A stretch of 64,000 nt of DNA from Candidatus Zixiibacteriota bacterium (GCA_024231855.1 JAAEQD010000402.1:1-64000), one strand, 5' to 3'. Shown: positions 43,456 to 52,725, counted from the first letter of the stretch. Numbers and translations: made by a program. Notes: generated by a model from the letters alone, not told the origin.

Positions 43456-45444
43456 TTATCTAGATCTTCTATCGCTTAAGTCTTGACGCCATCGATCGTA
43501 TATTTCCTTAAATACTTTCTCATCAGGTAGCAATTTAATAGCTTGCTCAAAGGCATCTTCTATTTGAACAACAGGATAGCGTAGTCGTCTTTTTACACGT
43601 GCTAAATTGAAACAGCACCAACCTTTAGAAATTTTATCAGAAGCTAATGGAATAGCCTTGTTTAATAACTCTAATGCTTCTCGCTGTAGTCTTCTTACCG
43701 TAGTCTGCCCCCCACTTTTACTATGCCATATTTCATTTGATAAGCTAATTTTTACTTCTGCGTAATTTCGTAAGAATACGAAGTTTTCTTCATTATCTTT
43801 ATATACACGTGATAGTATAATGTGCGATTTTCTATAATCCTCAATCCTCTTAAAAGCTACAGCAATGTCAATTGGTTGTTCAAAAAAGTAATTTTCATTG
43901 ATTAGGTTAATTATTGATTTAGCTTTGCTCTTTTTCCTATTATTAATTAGGCAACGATAATAACTTAAATATGGTTGCTCATATTCCGTTTTAAGCGGTG
44001 TTTTATGGAATTCCATAAATATTTCTTCCGCTTTTGTATCTTCTGAGGAATTATAATAGTATTCGATTAATTGCGATGCTACAACACCGCTACCTTTGTT
44101 ATCATTAAAAACTTTTTCTAAATTCTGTATCACAGCAGCTCTTTCACCAACTGACCATAGATAGGAAGATTCTCTAATTGTATGAATTAACACATATTTA
44201 GGATGAGCAGGAAGCGTTACCTTAAAAAATGTACTATCTTCATCGAAATAGAACAACGGATGGGGTGATCCGTTGTCTTCCATGGATTTTTTTATTTTGG
44301 GGATTCCCGTACTGCGCATTTCTGCTAGGCGCATTTCCTTAAAAAACTCCCCTAATCGCCGATTTCTGAGTGGTGCTGGTGGCACAGGGGCATTGGCTTT
44401 AAAGTCATCAAGTTTTAAACCGGGTACCGGGCCCGGGTAGCTGATTATTTCCATTCTATCTGGGTACAAGTATATTTTACTGGGTTCATTAATTGAATCA
44501 TAGCTTCTGTGATACGCAGCATTTGCTATTGTCTCTTCTAATGCGCCAAATGGAAAAGCTGTGACTTTTTCAACCGCCGCTTTTCCTGGACTCTTTAAGT
44601 ATTGTCTAGATGTTAAATTATCCAAATATCTAATTACTTCAAATACTTGTTGGTCAATTGGCCCTGTGAATTTTCTTTCTTCTATAATGTCACCTCCAAC
44701 ATTGTCTCCAAACTGCACTATTTCGAAATAGCCGCTTTTAAAAAACTTTTCGGGCGAGCTATTAAAAATTAGTAAAGAAACATTTTTGGGTTTAAATTGG
44801 TCATGAAATGGCCCAACAATATGCATTAATTTATAAGTTTCTAATGGTTCGTTTACGTTAAATTTAACTCTGCTATTTGTGCTTTCTATAAACTTCCTTA
44901 TTAATAATGTATCTATATCATTCATGTCAGCTGATATATTTGTTCGATCATCAAATGGTATTTTTGTGCTAATTTCAATTAATTGTTCGGTCTGGCGCTT
45001 ATTAGCCTTTACAGTCTCAGCCCCATGTCTGATGAAATATTCCCTATACTGTGGTCGTCTTGGATCTTGCGCCGTATATGGCCTTTCTTCGCCTGCCGGG
45101 ACATAAACAACCACTATAGTTTTTTCAATAAATTTTTCTACAAAAATAGCAGGATTATAAATTGGTGTAATTTTCTTTCCTAATACTCTTATTTCCTGTT
45201 GTATTTTTTCTACGTCTGAATCATCTACGCCAACTGGTGGTAAAATAGGTTTGCCATCCGGCGCATCTATTCCGATTATTATCCAACCGCCATTCTGATT
45301 GAAGAAATCATTAGCAAATGCGCATATTGTTGCGCCTATGCTTGCCCTAGTTGCTTCAGTTATATTTCTTTTGTATTCAATTCTATTCTGTTCTACTGTT
45401 TTACCATATATTATATTATCTAAATTGAAAGGTAAATTAAACAT
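43456..45444 (-). CDS. AlbA_2/Schlafen-type ATP-binding protein with TPR-like C-terminus
   Basis: A 662-residue protein. The N-terminal AlbA_2 domain (about 1-160) begins with EQNRIEYKRNI, the charged E-x-K motif of the family, followed by GGWIIIGID. An HATPase_c_4-type region follows (about 280-400: GALEETIANAAYHRSYD, KIYLYPDRMEIISYPGPVPG, MRSTGIPKIKKSM). The last 230 residues are helical and TPR-like. Similar proteins act as regulators or in phage defence. The DNA is more AT-rich than the flanks, suggesting acquisition. ATG 45444 with GAGGT upstream. A DinB-like gene lies 34 bases beyond the stop. Function inferred only by architecture. Confidence 0.75.
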   Translation of the reverse strand: MFNLPFNLDNIIYGKTVEQNRIEYKRNITEATRASIGATICAFANDFFNQNGGWIIIGIDAPDGKPILPPVGVDDSDVEKIQQEIRVLGKKITPIYNPAIFVEKFIEKTIVVVYVPAGEERPYTAQDPRRPQYREYFIRHGAETVKANKRQTEQLIEISTKIPFDDRTNISADMNDIDTLLIRKFIESTNSRVKFNVNEPLETYKLMHIVGPFHDQFKPKNVSLLIFNSSPEKFFKSGYFEIVQFGDNVGGDIIEERKFTGPIDQQVFEVIRYLDNLTSRQYLKSPGKAAVEKVTAFPFGALEETIANAAYHRSYDSINEPSKIYLYPDRMEIISYPGPVPGLKLDDFKANAPVPPAPLRNRRLGEFFKEMRLAEMRSTGIPKIKKSMEDNGSPHPLFYFDEDSTFFKVTLPAHPKYVLIHTIRESSYLWSVGERAAVIQNLEKVFNDNKGSGVVASQLIEYYYNSSEDTKAEEIFMEFHKTPLKTEYEQPYLSYYRCLINNRKKSKAKSIINLINENYFFEQPIDIAVAFKRIEDYRKSHIILSRVYKDNEENFVFLRNYAEVKISLSNEIWHSKSGGQTTVRRLQREALELLNKAIPLASDKISKGWCCFNLARVKRRLRYPVVQIEDAFEQAIKLLPDEKVFKEIYDRWRQDLSDRRSR

Positions 45445-45496
45445 TTTGAATACCTCAAATCTTTACTATTTTTAAATGACCCCGAATTTACATCTT

Positions 45497-46252
45497 CTAC
45501 ATCCGATCCACAACATCCGCCAGCTTCTCGATGGCGATAAGGTACTTATCGAACAGTATCTCCAGCGTGGCCGTCGACTCATCGACTTCGCCGTGCTTCA
45601 GACGCCAGGCTTCATCGATAGCTGAAGTATCGATATCGTAATCATCCTGAACCATCTTCAACAGGTCGGATTGGTTGTCCGGCGGCGTCTTACCGGCGAT
45701 CATCGCCATCCCCCGGCAGGTGGCCACAATCGAGGTCACCGAGGCCGTAATCAGGGCGGTCATCGCCTCCTGGTTTTCACCCGAGGCCAGATAACCGCGC
45801 CGAAGTTGAACCAGGTGGCCTTTGAATTCCACCTCGCATTGATGACGCAGGTTCCCGGTTTCGATATTAGCGTCCTCAAGCGGATCGGCGCCGTGAAGCA
45901 GGATATGGTTTTGTTTCATATCGGAAAACTCGAGCGGAAAGGTATCCAGCGAACTGGGGACATGCCCGCGTTTGAAAACCAGCGGTATCGCCAGGCCGCT
46001 TTTTTTCATCTTACCGCCGATATTGATTATTACATTCAGCTCATTGGTAGCGACATTTTCGAGGATAATCGCGGTGTTGATATCCGAGGCGCCTTCCTTG
46101 AAATCATCTACATTACGTTTGGATGCCCGCGCCGCCGAGCCGAACAAAATCAGCGAATAAAGATTATCGCCGAATGCCTCGGTGAGCAGTTTGGTGAATT
46201 TAATCAATGCCTGACGGCTTTTATTTGGCAGGTGATTTAGTTTATTTTCCAT
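45497..46252 (-). CDS. Nucleotidyltransferase-domain protein
   Basis: A 251-residue protein. The N-terminal half has a nucleotidyltransferase fold with ILFGSAARASKRNVDDF and GASDINTAIIL, resembling the GSxxR...D-x-D motif of minimal and kanamycin-type nucleotidyltransferases, but with an insertion between the GS and the acidic pair. The C-terminal half (about 130-250) is helical, with LRRGYLASGENQEAMTALITAS. The active site may be altered. It lies 20 bases upstream of nothing on this strand and 20 bases behind the sirtuin gene, so it is probably in an operon with it. Function unknown. Confidence 0.7.
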   Translation of the reverse strand: MENKLNHLPNKSRQALIKFTKLLTEAFGDNLYSLILFGSAARASKRNVDDFKEGASDINTAIILENVATNELNVIINIGGKMKKSGLAIPLVFKRGHVPSSLDTFPLEFSDMKQNHILLHGADPLEDANIETGNLRHQCEVEFKGHLVQLRRGYLASGENQEAMTALITASVTSIVATCRGMAMIAGKTPPDNQSDLLKMVQDDYDIDTSAIDEAWRLKHGEVDESTATLEILFDKYLIAIEKLADVVDRM

Positions 46253-46272
46253 TTTAAACTACCTCATTTATT

Positions 46273-47019
46273 TCAGCTTTGCCTGAGTTCTTTGATCTTG
46301 TTTACAATCTGCGGCAATATTTCGCCGGATTTACCATGATATTTGATATCGCAAACATGTGAAATTTCGCTGGGTTCGAGATTGACCTCCACCACCAGGG
46401 CGCCGTTTTTCTTGGCTACGCCGGGTAATCCCGCGGCCGGATAAATCGCCCCGGAGGTACCGATCGTGAAAAACAGTTCGGAGTTGTGCGCCGCCAGCAT
46501 TGATTTTTCGAGGGTTTCCGCCGGTAACATCTCGCCGAACCAGACCACATCGGGCCGAAGCCGTCCGCCGCAGGCGCATTTCGGCGGGATCTCATCGAAT
46601 CCCTCGGTGTAATCCATCTTACCGCAGTCAAGACATCGGTTGCGATGGATATTGCCGTGAAGCTCGTGGATCTCAGGCGAACCGGCGGCCATATGAAGCC
46701 GGTCGACATTCTGGGTTATCAGTGTGAAATTTTCGTATAGCTTAGCCATCTCAGCCAGCGCGAAATGGCCGGGGTTAGGTTTGATCTTGCGGATAATATT
46801 TCGGCGGAAATCGTACCATTCCCAGACCAGCTTGGGGTTGCTGTTAAAAGCTTCGAAGGTGGCCAGTTCCATCGGATTATGCTTTTTCCAGAGACCATCC
46901 TCACCGCGGAAAGTCGGCACACCCGATTCGGCCGAAACACCGGCGCCAGTCAGGGCGGCCACTCTGGTGGAGTTTTTCAACGCCTCCAGAAATCGGTCTT
47001 CGAATTCGATAGTTTGCAT
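46273..47019 (-). CDS. cobB: NAD-dependent protein deacylase, class III sirtuin
   Basis: A 248-residue sirtuin. NAD-binding GAGVSAESGVPTFRG (25-39), TQNVDRLH (102-109), catalytic His121 in ELHGNI and the zinc ribbon C129, C132, C148 and C150. Tyr69 and Arg72 (WYDFRR) match the SIRT5 pair that selects succinyl-, malonyl- or glutaryl-lysine, so it is probably a desuccinylase as well as deacetylase. Start ATG 47019 has no clear ribosome site. The nucleotidyltransferase gene follows 20 bases downstream. Confidence 0.9.
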   Translation of the reverse strand: MQTIEFEDRFLEALKNSTRVAALTGAGVSAESGVPTFRGEDGLWKKHNPMELATFEAFNSNPKLVWEWYDFRRNIIRKIKPNPGHFALAEMAKLYENFTLITQNVDRLHMAAGSPEIHELHGNIHRNRCLDCGKMDYTEGFDEIPPKCACGGRLRPDVVWFGEMLPAETLEKSMLAAHNSELFFTIGTSGAIYPAAGLPGVAKKNGALVVEVNLEPSEISHVCDIKYHGKSGEILPQIVNKIKELRQS

Positions 47020-47106
47020 GGGATGATTATACTTCGTTGGGGTCCGATAGTCAAGCGGAGTAAGATCAGGTTAAATCGGCCCAAAGGACAATAAAACTCG
47101 CTACAT

Positions 47107-48951
47107 TCAGGTTTTTACACATGCGGCCGGCTTAAAGACAAGCTGGATATTTTCTATAGTCTCCCGAATATTCTGCAGCGCTTTGATATCTAATTGGTGG
47201 TGCTCTTTGAACTCTTCAACATATTTATCCGCGAGATGCTGGTAGTAGTCGATACCTTTGAGCAGGTTTTCTTTGAATTCCTGGAAATATTTGGGCTTGC
47301 GGCTTATAAGTCCTTGCGAAAACTTCTCGATTTCCGACCGGAGGTAATCCACGTTGAGCATCAGTTCTCTTATGAACATATGAGGACGATCCGGATTCGT
47401 GAAATGCGATATCCTGCCATAGATATGGTCGATCAATTCCTCGAGAGAAGCGATTTTATTGAAGTTTATGATATTTGGACCACAGCAAATCGCCGGTTTG
47501 GCATCGGGATCAATATCGTTTTTTACCCTTACGGCGCCACCCAGATCGCGGCATATGCATGATTTCTTAAGAATTGATTCTTTCATTAGTTTTATCTTTT
47601 GGGAAGACAAGCCCTCTTTTAATAAACTGATTAACTTGGCTTTCTGGTAAGTTCTGGAAGCGGTGCAGATCGGGATTTCGCTAAATTCGGTATTGGAAAC
47701 AAGAAAACCCTGGGGACAGGCACATCCGGGTTTGCCGGAACTAATACGTTGCCGCCTTGCTTCCTCGCTGGCCGAATCGTGCAGATTCCAGAAAGGAGCG
47801 CCCAACGGCGAGCTTTCGCTGAGGAGTACATCCTTGTCCGTTGCCTTAATAAGCTTATTCAAATGGTCATCATCGACATTTGTCACTTCGGGCACCAATA
47901 AAAACGGAGTGCCCCAACCGGTACCATCTACTTCGAAAAGCTCATGCAAGAGCTGATTTTCATCAGCCGTGCCTATTCCACCCTGGACAGTTATTCTCAT
48001 CGAGTAAGGCAAACCAACTGAATTTTTGCCAAGTTTGGTAAGAGCTTTATAATACATTTCGTTAAGCTGATCGATCAGCTCCGACTTCTTTTCCTTGAAT
48101 TCTTTTAATATGGTACCGATTAACGATCCTTTTGATGGGAAAGCGTGGCCGCCGCAATTGAGCCCTGACTCGACTCGGTATTCCGAAATCCATAAGCCGC
48201 GTTTGGCCAGAATTTTACCCTGAATTATTGCCGATCGGAAATCGCTTACTTTGAGGATAATTTTCTTTGGGAGGATTCCATTTTTATCCGGGAAAAAATC
48301 ATCGAAGTGGCCAATATAGCTGTAGAGACGTTGGTTCATACCAGCGGAGAAAATAATCGATGAGCGTAATGTACTTTTGGCGTATCCTCGCAAAGCCGCC
48401 ATAGCTAAAGCGTATTCCGGGGGAAGTTTTATACCGCCACGATAAAGGTCGCGATCGGCCTTGGCCATAATATTAACATCAATACTGCCGGGTATAGCGC
48501 GACGACGGAGTTCCTCTTGCGCCAGCCTTTTAGCCTCAGGGTCCGTGGATTCGACCATAGAATTATACAAGCGTTTAAGAGGAGATTCTGGTAACAACCT
48601 GTAATATTTCGTTATTTCACTTCCCTCTTCAAATGGCGAGGCTTGAAGCGCCACTACCTGCTTTTTTACAAGGCGATCAAGCAAATTTAAATAGGCGGTT
48701 ATCCGACGAGCCCGCGAATCCTCGGCCTTATTCGATATTTTCTCGTATGGCTCATCCGCCCTTTTACAATGATACTCACGCATCTGCTCGACTAAATTGT
48801 CATCAAGCGAAATCGCCGATGATATACCATATCTTGCTACTTTCAACGGGGTATCAACAGTGAATCCTGTACCCATCACGGGAATATGAAAAGTATGCGA
48901 GCTGCGGCCTTTATCAATATTTCGTTTATAATCTGACTTGCAAAAGTCCAC
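47107..48951 (-). CDS. Conserved 614-residue protein, possible FMN-dependent TIM barrel
   Basis: The start is GTG 48951, four bases after the TetR stop. The family is conserved in Bacteroidota-type genomes but uncharacterised as far as I know. The N-terminus reads HIPVMGTGFTVDTPLKVARYGISSAISL, and the middle has GLNCGGHAFPSKGSLIGTIL and MRITVQGGIGTADENQLL. The GGIGT phosphate-binding loop and start pattern recall FMN-dependent 2-nitropropane dioxygenase/glutamate synthase barrels. A cysteine-rich stretch (CAC, TASRTY, CIC, CC, about 435-500) could bind iron-sulfur or another metal. TetR control and lack of a signal peptide suggest an inducible cytoplasmic enzyme. The function is not assigned. 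Confidence 0.65.
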   Translation of the reverse strand: MDFCKSDYKRNIDKGRSSHTFHIPVMGTGFTVDTPLKVARYGISSAISLDDNLVEQMREYHCKRADEPYEKISNKAEDSRARRITAYLNLLDRLVKKQVVALQASPFEEGSEITKYYRLLPESPLKRLYNSMVESTDPEAKRLAQEELRRRAIPGSIDVNIMAKADRDLYRGGIKLPPEYALAMAALRGYAKSTLRSSIIFSAGMNQRLYSYIGHFDDFFPDKNGILPKKIILKVSDFRSAIIQGKILAKRGLWISEYRVESGLNCGGHAFPSKGSLIGTILKEFKEKKSELIDQLNEMYYKALTKLGKNSVGLPYSMRITVQGGIGTADENQLLHELFEVDGTGWGTPFLLVPEVTNVDDDHLNKLIKATDKDVLLSESSPLGAPFWNLHDSASEEARRQRISSGKPGCACPQGFLVSNTEFSEIPICTASRTYQKAKLISLLKEGLSSQKIKLMKESILKKSCICRDLGGAVRVKNDIDPDAKPAICCGPNIINFNKIASLEELIDHIYGRISHFTNPDRPHMFIRELMLNVDYLRSEIEKFSQGLISRKPKYFQEFKENLLKGIDYYQHLADKYVEEFKEHHQLDIKALQNIRETIENIQLVFKPAACVKT

Positions 48952-48955
48952 CTGG

Positions 48956-49525
48956 TTACCTCTTCCTGATGCCGTTAAGCATCAAATCAACCATAAAATC
49001 CGCTAAATGGGGCAAAGAGATTTCCTGATCGCTCAACTCCCAGGGATACTCTAATGGTTGAAGTGAAACTACGATCAAATGAGATAAAAGTTCCCCCCGG
49101 TCTACCTGGAACTCGTTCGCCTTATTACCTAAACTCAAAATATCTAAAACCAGTTCTTTATCTTTTGCCAGAATTCGTTCCCGAACATCGGCGATATGCG
49201 GCCGGTACTCTTTCCATGTTTCACGGGTTATCCCGTAGAAATTGATTAATTCATGTATTTTCCCGATTTTTGCCAAAAAACGAGCTCTCAATTTTTCTCT
49301 GACAGTTTTTTCCTTATCCACTGCCTTAAGGATTGATTTCCATAATTCCTCAGCTTCGAATTCGATAACTTCATTAAATATCTCTTCTTTATTCTTGTAA
49401 TACTTATAAATGGTTGCCTTTGAGACTCTTGCCTTTCCGGCGATATCATCAGTAGTCGTTTTTCTAAGGCCATAGCGCATGAAAAGCAACCTTGCTGATT
49501 CTATTATTACTGTTTTTCTATCCAA
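48956..49525 (-). CDS. TetR-family transcriptional regulator
   Basis: A 189-residue regulator. The helix-turn-helix is at about residues 7-52 (ARLLFMRYGLRKTTTDDIAGKARVSKATIYKYYKNKEEI). The C-terminal ligand domain is helical. The start is TTG 49525 after GAGAGGA. The next gene begins four bases after its stop, so regulator and target are one transcript. Inducer unknown. Confidence 0.88.
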   Translation of the reverse strand: MDRKTVIIESARLLFMRYGLRKTTTDDIAGKARVSKATIYKYYKNKEEIFNEVIEFEAEELWKSILKAVDKEKTVREKLRARFLAKIGKIHELINFYGITRETWKEYRPHIADVRERILAKDKELVLDILSLGNKANEFQVDRGELLSHLIVVSLQPLEYPWELSDQEISLPHLADFMVDLMLNGIRKR

Positions 49526-49556
49526 AAAATCCTCTCTTGCGCTAAACGATTTAAAC

Positions 49557-49585
49557 TATATACGTACCTTAGTTTTATTTTGCAA
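49557..49585 (-). promoter_or_regulatory. Promoter for the TetR/614-residue operon
   Basis: On the minus strand TTGCAA (49585-49580), 17 bases, TATATA (49562-49557). Transcription would begin near 49550. The core CTATATACGTAC could be the TetR operator, but it is not a clear palindrome. Confidence 0.45.
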
Positions 49586-49791
49586 GCTTTTTTACAGATA
49601 TTTTAAATTAAATATATATTCTAATAATTTGAAAAAGGTCTCGAATAATTATATGACAAACTTTTTAAAGATAATTGAATTATGATTATACAATTTCATG
49701 AAGCAAAGAAGACGGGGAACCTTCGTTGATTCCCCGATAATTATCCGGCCCGATTAAACCAGATTGTTCTATTTCATAAGTGAGCGAGATG

Positions 49792-50343
49792 TCATGATAT
49801 TTTCTCGAACTCTATCATGTAGCCGTCATATATAGCTTCCAGAACGAAATAGCGTCTGTCTATAAGCTGAACCATCTTAGGCGATGCGTTGCCGGCCGAC
49901 GGATTAAGCATGATAAATTCGCTGTGCGTCTGGTGGCGGCCGCTTTCGATAAGTTCATCATCACCCGATCCGTTTTTCGCGTAGAGGTAATATTTTTTGC
50001 CGTCAAAACGGGCTTTGTAAATATTACTTCTGCCTGATTGCTTTTTAACGATCCAGGAACCCGCGATTATCTTGCGCGTTTCCTGATGTTTGTAAAGACC
50101 TCTCATTGGGCTGTTATCCTTAAAGCCCGCCCGGGAAGCCGCTTCCTCAAGACCTAAATTCGATTCGCCGCTATCGATCAGATTTTGCCTTTCGGCATCA
50201 CTGAGGCCCACATCACGCTTGGCGAACTCTTCGGCTTCCCTGGTTTTGCTATTATCCCAGCTTTGGGTAAAAGTCAGCATCTGGGCGCCAAACAAAGCGA
50301 AGCCAACGATACTTATGATTACAATGGTACGGGACGTTATCAT
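49792..50343 (-). CDS. Membrane-anchored protein of unknown function
   Basis: The start is ATG 50343, six bases after AGGAAAGG; the ATG at 50349 overlaps that site. The 183-residue product has one N-terminal membrane segment (IVIISIVGFALFGAQML), then a charged helical region (about 35-75) and a beta-rich C-terminal half (YKARFDGKKYYLYAKNG, FVLEAIYDGYMIEF). The SRNIYKARFDGKKYYLY pattern has a small-barrel look. It probably follows the 53-residue gene in one transcript. No family recognised. Confidence 0.65.
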   Translation of the reverse strand: MITSRTIVIISIVGFALFGAQMLTFTQSWDNSKTREAEEFAKRDVGLSDAERQNLIDSGESNLGLEEAASRAGFKDNSPMRGLYKHQETRKIIAGSWIVKKQSGRSNIYKARFDGKKYYLYAKNGSGDDELIESGRHQTHSEFIMLNPSAGNASPKMVQLIDRRYFVLEAIYDGYMIEFEKIS

Positions 50344-50377
50344 TATCATCCTTTCCTGAATTTCAATTCTTATGACG

Positions 50378-50539
50378 TTATTCGCCGGGCAAAATAACAA
50401 CTGTTGTTACCGCGAAGACACCGAATAAAATGCCCCAACAAAACCAGCTTATCGGATTTTTATTTTTCATCCTGGCGACAATGGCGCAGATAAAAGGGCA
50501 GGCCGCCGCTATAACTAGAAAGAGAGTCGTATTATCCAA
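50378..50539 (-). CDS. 53-residue membrane protein
   Basis: A short frame starting at TTG 50539, six bases after GAAAGGAG, and ending at TAA 50378. It begins MDNTTLFLVIAAACPFICAI, has a short positive loop (RMKNKNP) and a second helix starting ISWFCWGILFG. Two helices around a K/N-rich turn and a WFxxGxxFG motif resemble a widespread class of tiny two-helix membrane proteins. It lies 34 bases before the next start on the same strand. Too short for a routine length cut-off; function unknown. Confidence 0.6.
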   Translation of the reverse strand: MDNTTLFLVIAAACPFICAIVARMKNKNPISWFCWGILFGVFAVTTVVILPGE

Positions 50540-50948
50540 TGGTCACTCCTTTCAGAGAGCATCGATGTTTTTCGATTCCGATAAACTGATGCCTGTTTTG
50601 ATTGGTTTCTATTATTACAAATTTCATTCCGCCCTGAGAAGGAATTCCGCGACCCGTAATTTATTATTTGACAACTAATTATATGATCGTTTCAGAATTA
50701 AACGCGGCCGAAATTATGGTTTATTATCTATATAAGTAAGTTATTCTCCAATACTGATAAGGCTTTTTGGATTTGGAAATTCCTGATTATATTCGCCATA
50801 ATTTTAAGATCATCCATGCGTTACCTGAAAAAGCAATTATAACCTGGCGTCATGCCGCCGGATAATGACTTGAAAACCTGACGATTATCCCTTAACCTAA
50901 TTAAAAATATCTCGAGCAATTTGATGACATACCACAAAGGAGAGTACT
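50540..50948. other. Gene-free stretch before the first nitroreductase
   Basis: No gene is supported. The last 70 bases (about 50879-50948) match the region upstream of the second nitroreductase (about 51865-51934), including ATTATCCCTTAACCT, AATATCTCGA/AATGTCTCGT and TGACGACATACC-type stretches, and so are part of the duplicated unit. Confidence 0.55.
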
Positions 50949-51704
50949 ATGCTGGATAATCCTATTATTAAAGCAATGATGAATCGCAAATCAATACGCA
51001 AATACACCGATGAGATACCATCCGATGAAGTTATCGAAACGATAGTCAGGGCCGGCCAGCAGGCGCCGTTTTCATCGCAGATGTGCAGCCTGGTGCTTTC
51101 CCGAGATAGGGAGAATATTCCCTATCAAGCGCCGATATCGTTTCTGTTCTGCGTCGATTCCCACAAGCTGGAAACTATAATGGAAAAAAAGGGGTGGGAC
51201 CTAATCACTAATGATATATTTCTGTTCCTCATGGGCATACAAGATGCCACGCTTATGGGAGAAAATATGGTAATGGCAGCCGAAAGCCTTGGACTGGGAA
51301 GCTGTTACATAGGGAAGATTCCTTACGAGGCCGATCCGCTGGCAAATAAATATAATTTACCCAAGCGTGTTTTCCCATTGATTGAATTGGTTATGGGCTA
51401 TCCCGATGAGTCACCGCCGCCGCGGCCGCGTTACCCTTCGGATTTTGTGCTGTTTGAAAATGAATACCCGGAATTCAGCGAGGAGCAAATCGAACAAGCT
51501 ATGAAAGTAATGGACGAAGGCTATTTAGCCCAGGATTACTATCGTAGTGGTAACCGCATGATAAAACTTAAAGGTGATAGGGAAGAGACTTACACCTACG
51601 ACACCTATAGCTGGACGGAGCATATTTCTCGCAGATGGGGTCAACGGCATGAATCCCTCGATAAATTGAGGGGGCAGTTTACGAAGCGAGGTTTTAAGAT
51701 ATAA
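50949..51704 (+). CDS. Nitroreductase-family FMN protein, copy 1
   Basis: A 251-residue nitroreductase-fold protein. The N-terminal FMN motif is MMNRKSIRKYTDEIPSDEVI, and AGQQAPFSSQMCSL and MAAESLGLGSCYIGKI are the cofactor-binding loops. Members reduce nitroaromatics, quinones or flavins using NAD(P)H. The unusual C-terminal 70 residues (YPEFSEEQIEQAMKVMDEGYLAQDYY and SWTEHISRRWGQR) are shared with copy 2. CAAAGGAGAGTACT precedes ATG 50949. Cytoplasmic. Substrate unknown. Confidence 0.88.
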   Translation: MLDNPIIKAMMNRKSIRKYTDEIPSDEVIETIVRAGQQAPFSSQMCSLVLSRDRENIPYQAPISFLFCVDSHKLETIMEKKGWDLITNDIFLFLMGIQDATLMGENMVMAAESLGLGSCYIGKIPYEADPLANKYNLPKRVFPLIELVMGYPDESPPPRPRYPSDFVLFENEYPEFSEEQIEQAMKVMDEGYLAQDYYRSGNRMIKLKGDREETYTYDTYSWTEHISRRWGQRHESLDKLRGQFTKRGFKI

Positions 51705-51934
51705 TATAACAATTCTAATCAAACAGAAGTGAAGCAGCAAATGTATAAGGAAAACGCCTGGCCAAATGTATCATTGGGATACTTCTAATCATAATTTATC
51801 CAAGGCCAAGTTTTAATCCGGCTATTAAACCAGTAGCATTCCATCGTTTTAAGCTTGAAAAACTCATAATTATCCCTTAACCTCTTTTATAAATGTCTCG
51901 TGTACTTTGACGACATACCTGAGGGGAGAGAACT

Positions 51935-52690
51935 ATGTTGGATAATCCGATTTTGAAAGCTATGATGAATCGCAAATCAATTCGCAAATATACTGACCAG
52001 GTGCCATCCGATGAAGTTATCGAGACAATCGTCAGGGCCGGGCAGCAAGCGCCGTTCGCCTCGCAGATGTGCAGCCTTATGTTATCCCGTGATCGGGAGA
52101 ATATTCCCTGGGAAGCGCCGATATCGTTTCTGGTCTGCGTCGATTCGCATAAGCTGGAACTGATTATGGCCAAAAGGGGATGGAAACTAATCACCAATGA
52201 CCTGTTTCTGCTGCTTCTGGGCTTTCAGGATGCCACCCTGATGGGCGAAAATATGGTCATGGCCGCCGAGAGCCTTGGGTTGGGAAGCTGTTATATCGGG
52301 ATGATTCCTTATGAGGCCGAATCGCTGGCCAAGAAATACAAACTGCCCAACCGCGTATTCCCATTGGTGGAACTGGTTATGGGTTATCCTGATGAATCAC
52401 CGCCGCCACGGCCGCGTTATCCTCTGGATTTCGTGCTATTTGAAAATGAATACCCGGAATTCAGTGATAAGCGAATTGAGCGGGCTATGAAAGTGATGGA
52501 CGACGGCTATATGGCCCAGGACTACTATCGCGACGGTGATCTGATGCTGAAACTAAAAGGTGACAGGGAAGAGACTTTTACTTTCGATACCTATGGCTGG
52601 ACCGAACATATTTCCCGCAAGTGGGGTCAATGGCTTGAATCTCTCGATAAAATGAAAAAGAAATTTACGCAGCGCGGATTCAAAATTTAG
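51935..52690 (+). CDS. Nitroreductase-family FMN protein, copy 2
   Basis: Same length (251) and same layout as copy 1, with scattered substitutions only (QVPSDEV, APFASQMCSL, MAAESLGLGSCYIGMIP). Upstream sequences are duplicated too, so this is a tandem duplication of gene plus leader. GAGGGGAGAGAACT precedes ATG 51935. The two paralogs may have split substrates or provide dosage; the sequence does not say which. Confidence 0.88.
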   Translation: MLDNPILKAMMNRKSIRKYTDQVPSDEVIETIVRAGQQAPFASQMCSLMLSRDRENIPWEAPISFLVCVDSHKLELIMAKRGWKLITNDLFLLLLGFQDATLMGENMVMAAESLGLGSCYIGMIPYEAESLAKKYKLPNRVFPLVELVMGYPDESPPPRPRYPLDFVLFENEYPEFSDKRIERAMKVMDDGYMAQDYYRDGDLMLKLKGDREETFTFDTYGWTEHISRKWGQWLESLDKMKKKFTQRGFKI

Positions 52691-52725
52691 TAACGCTATT
52701 ATGATAAACGAACAGGAATGAAGCT

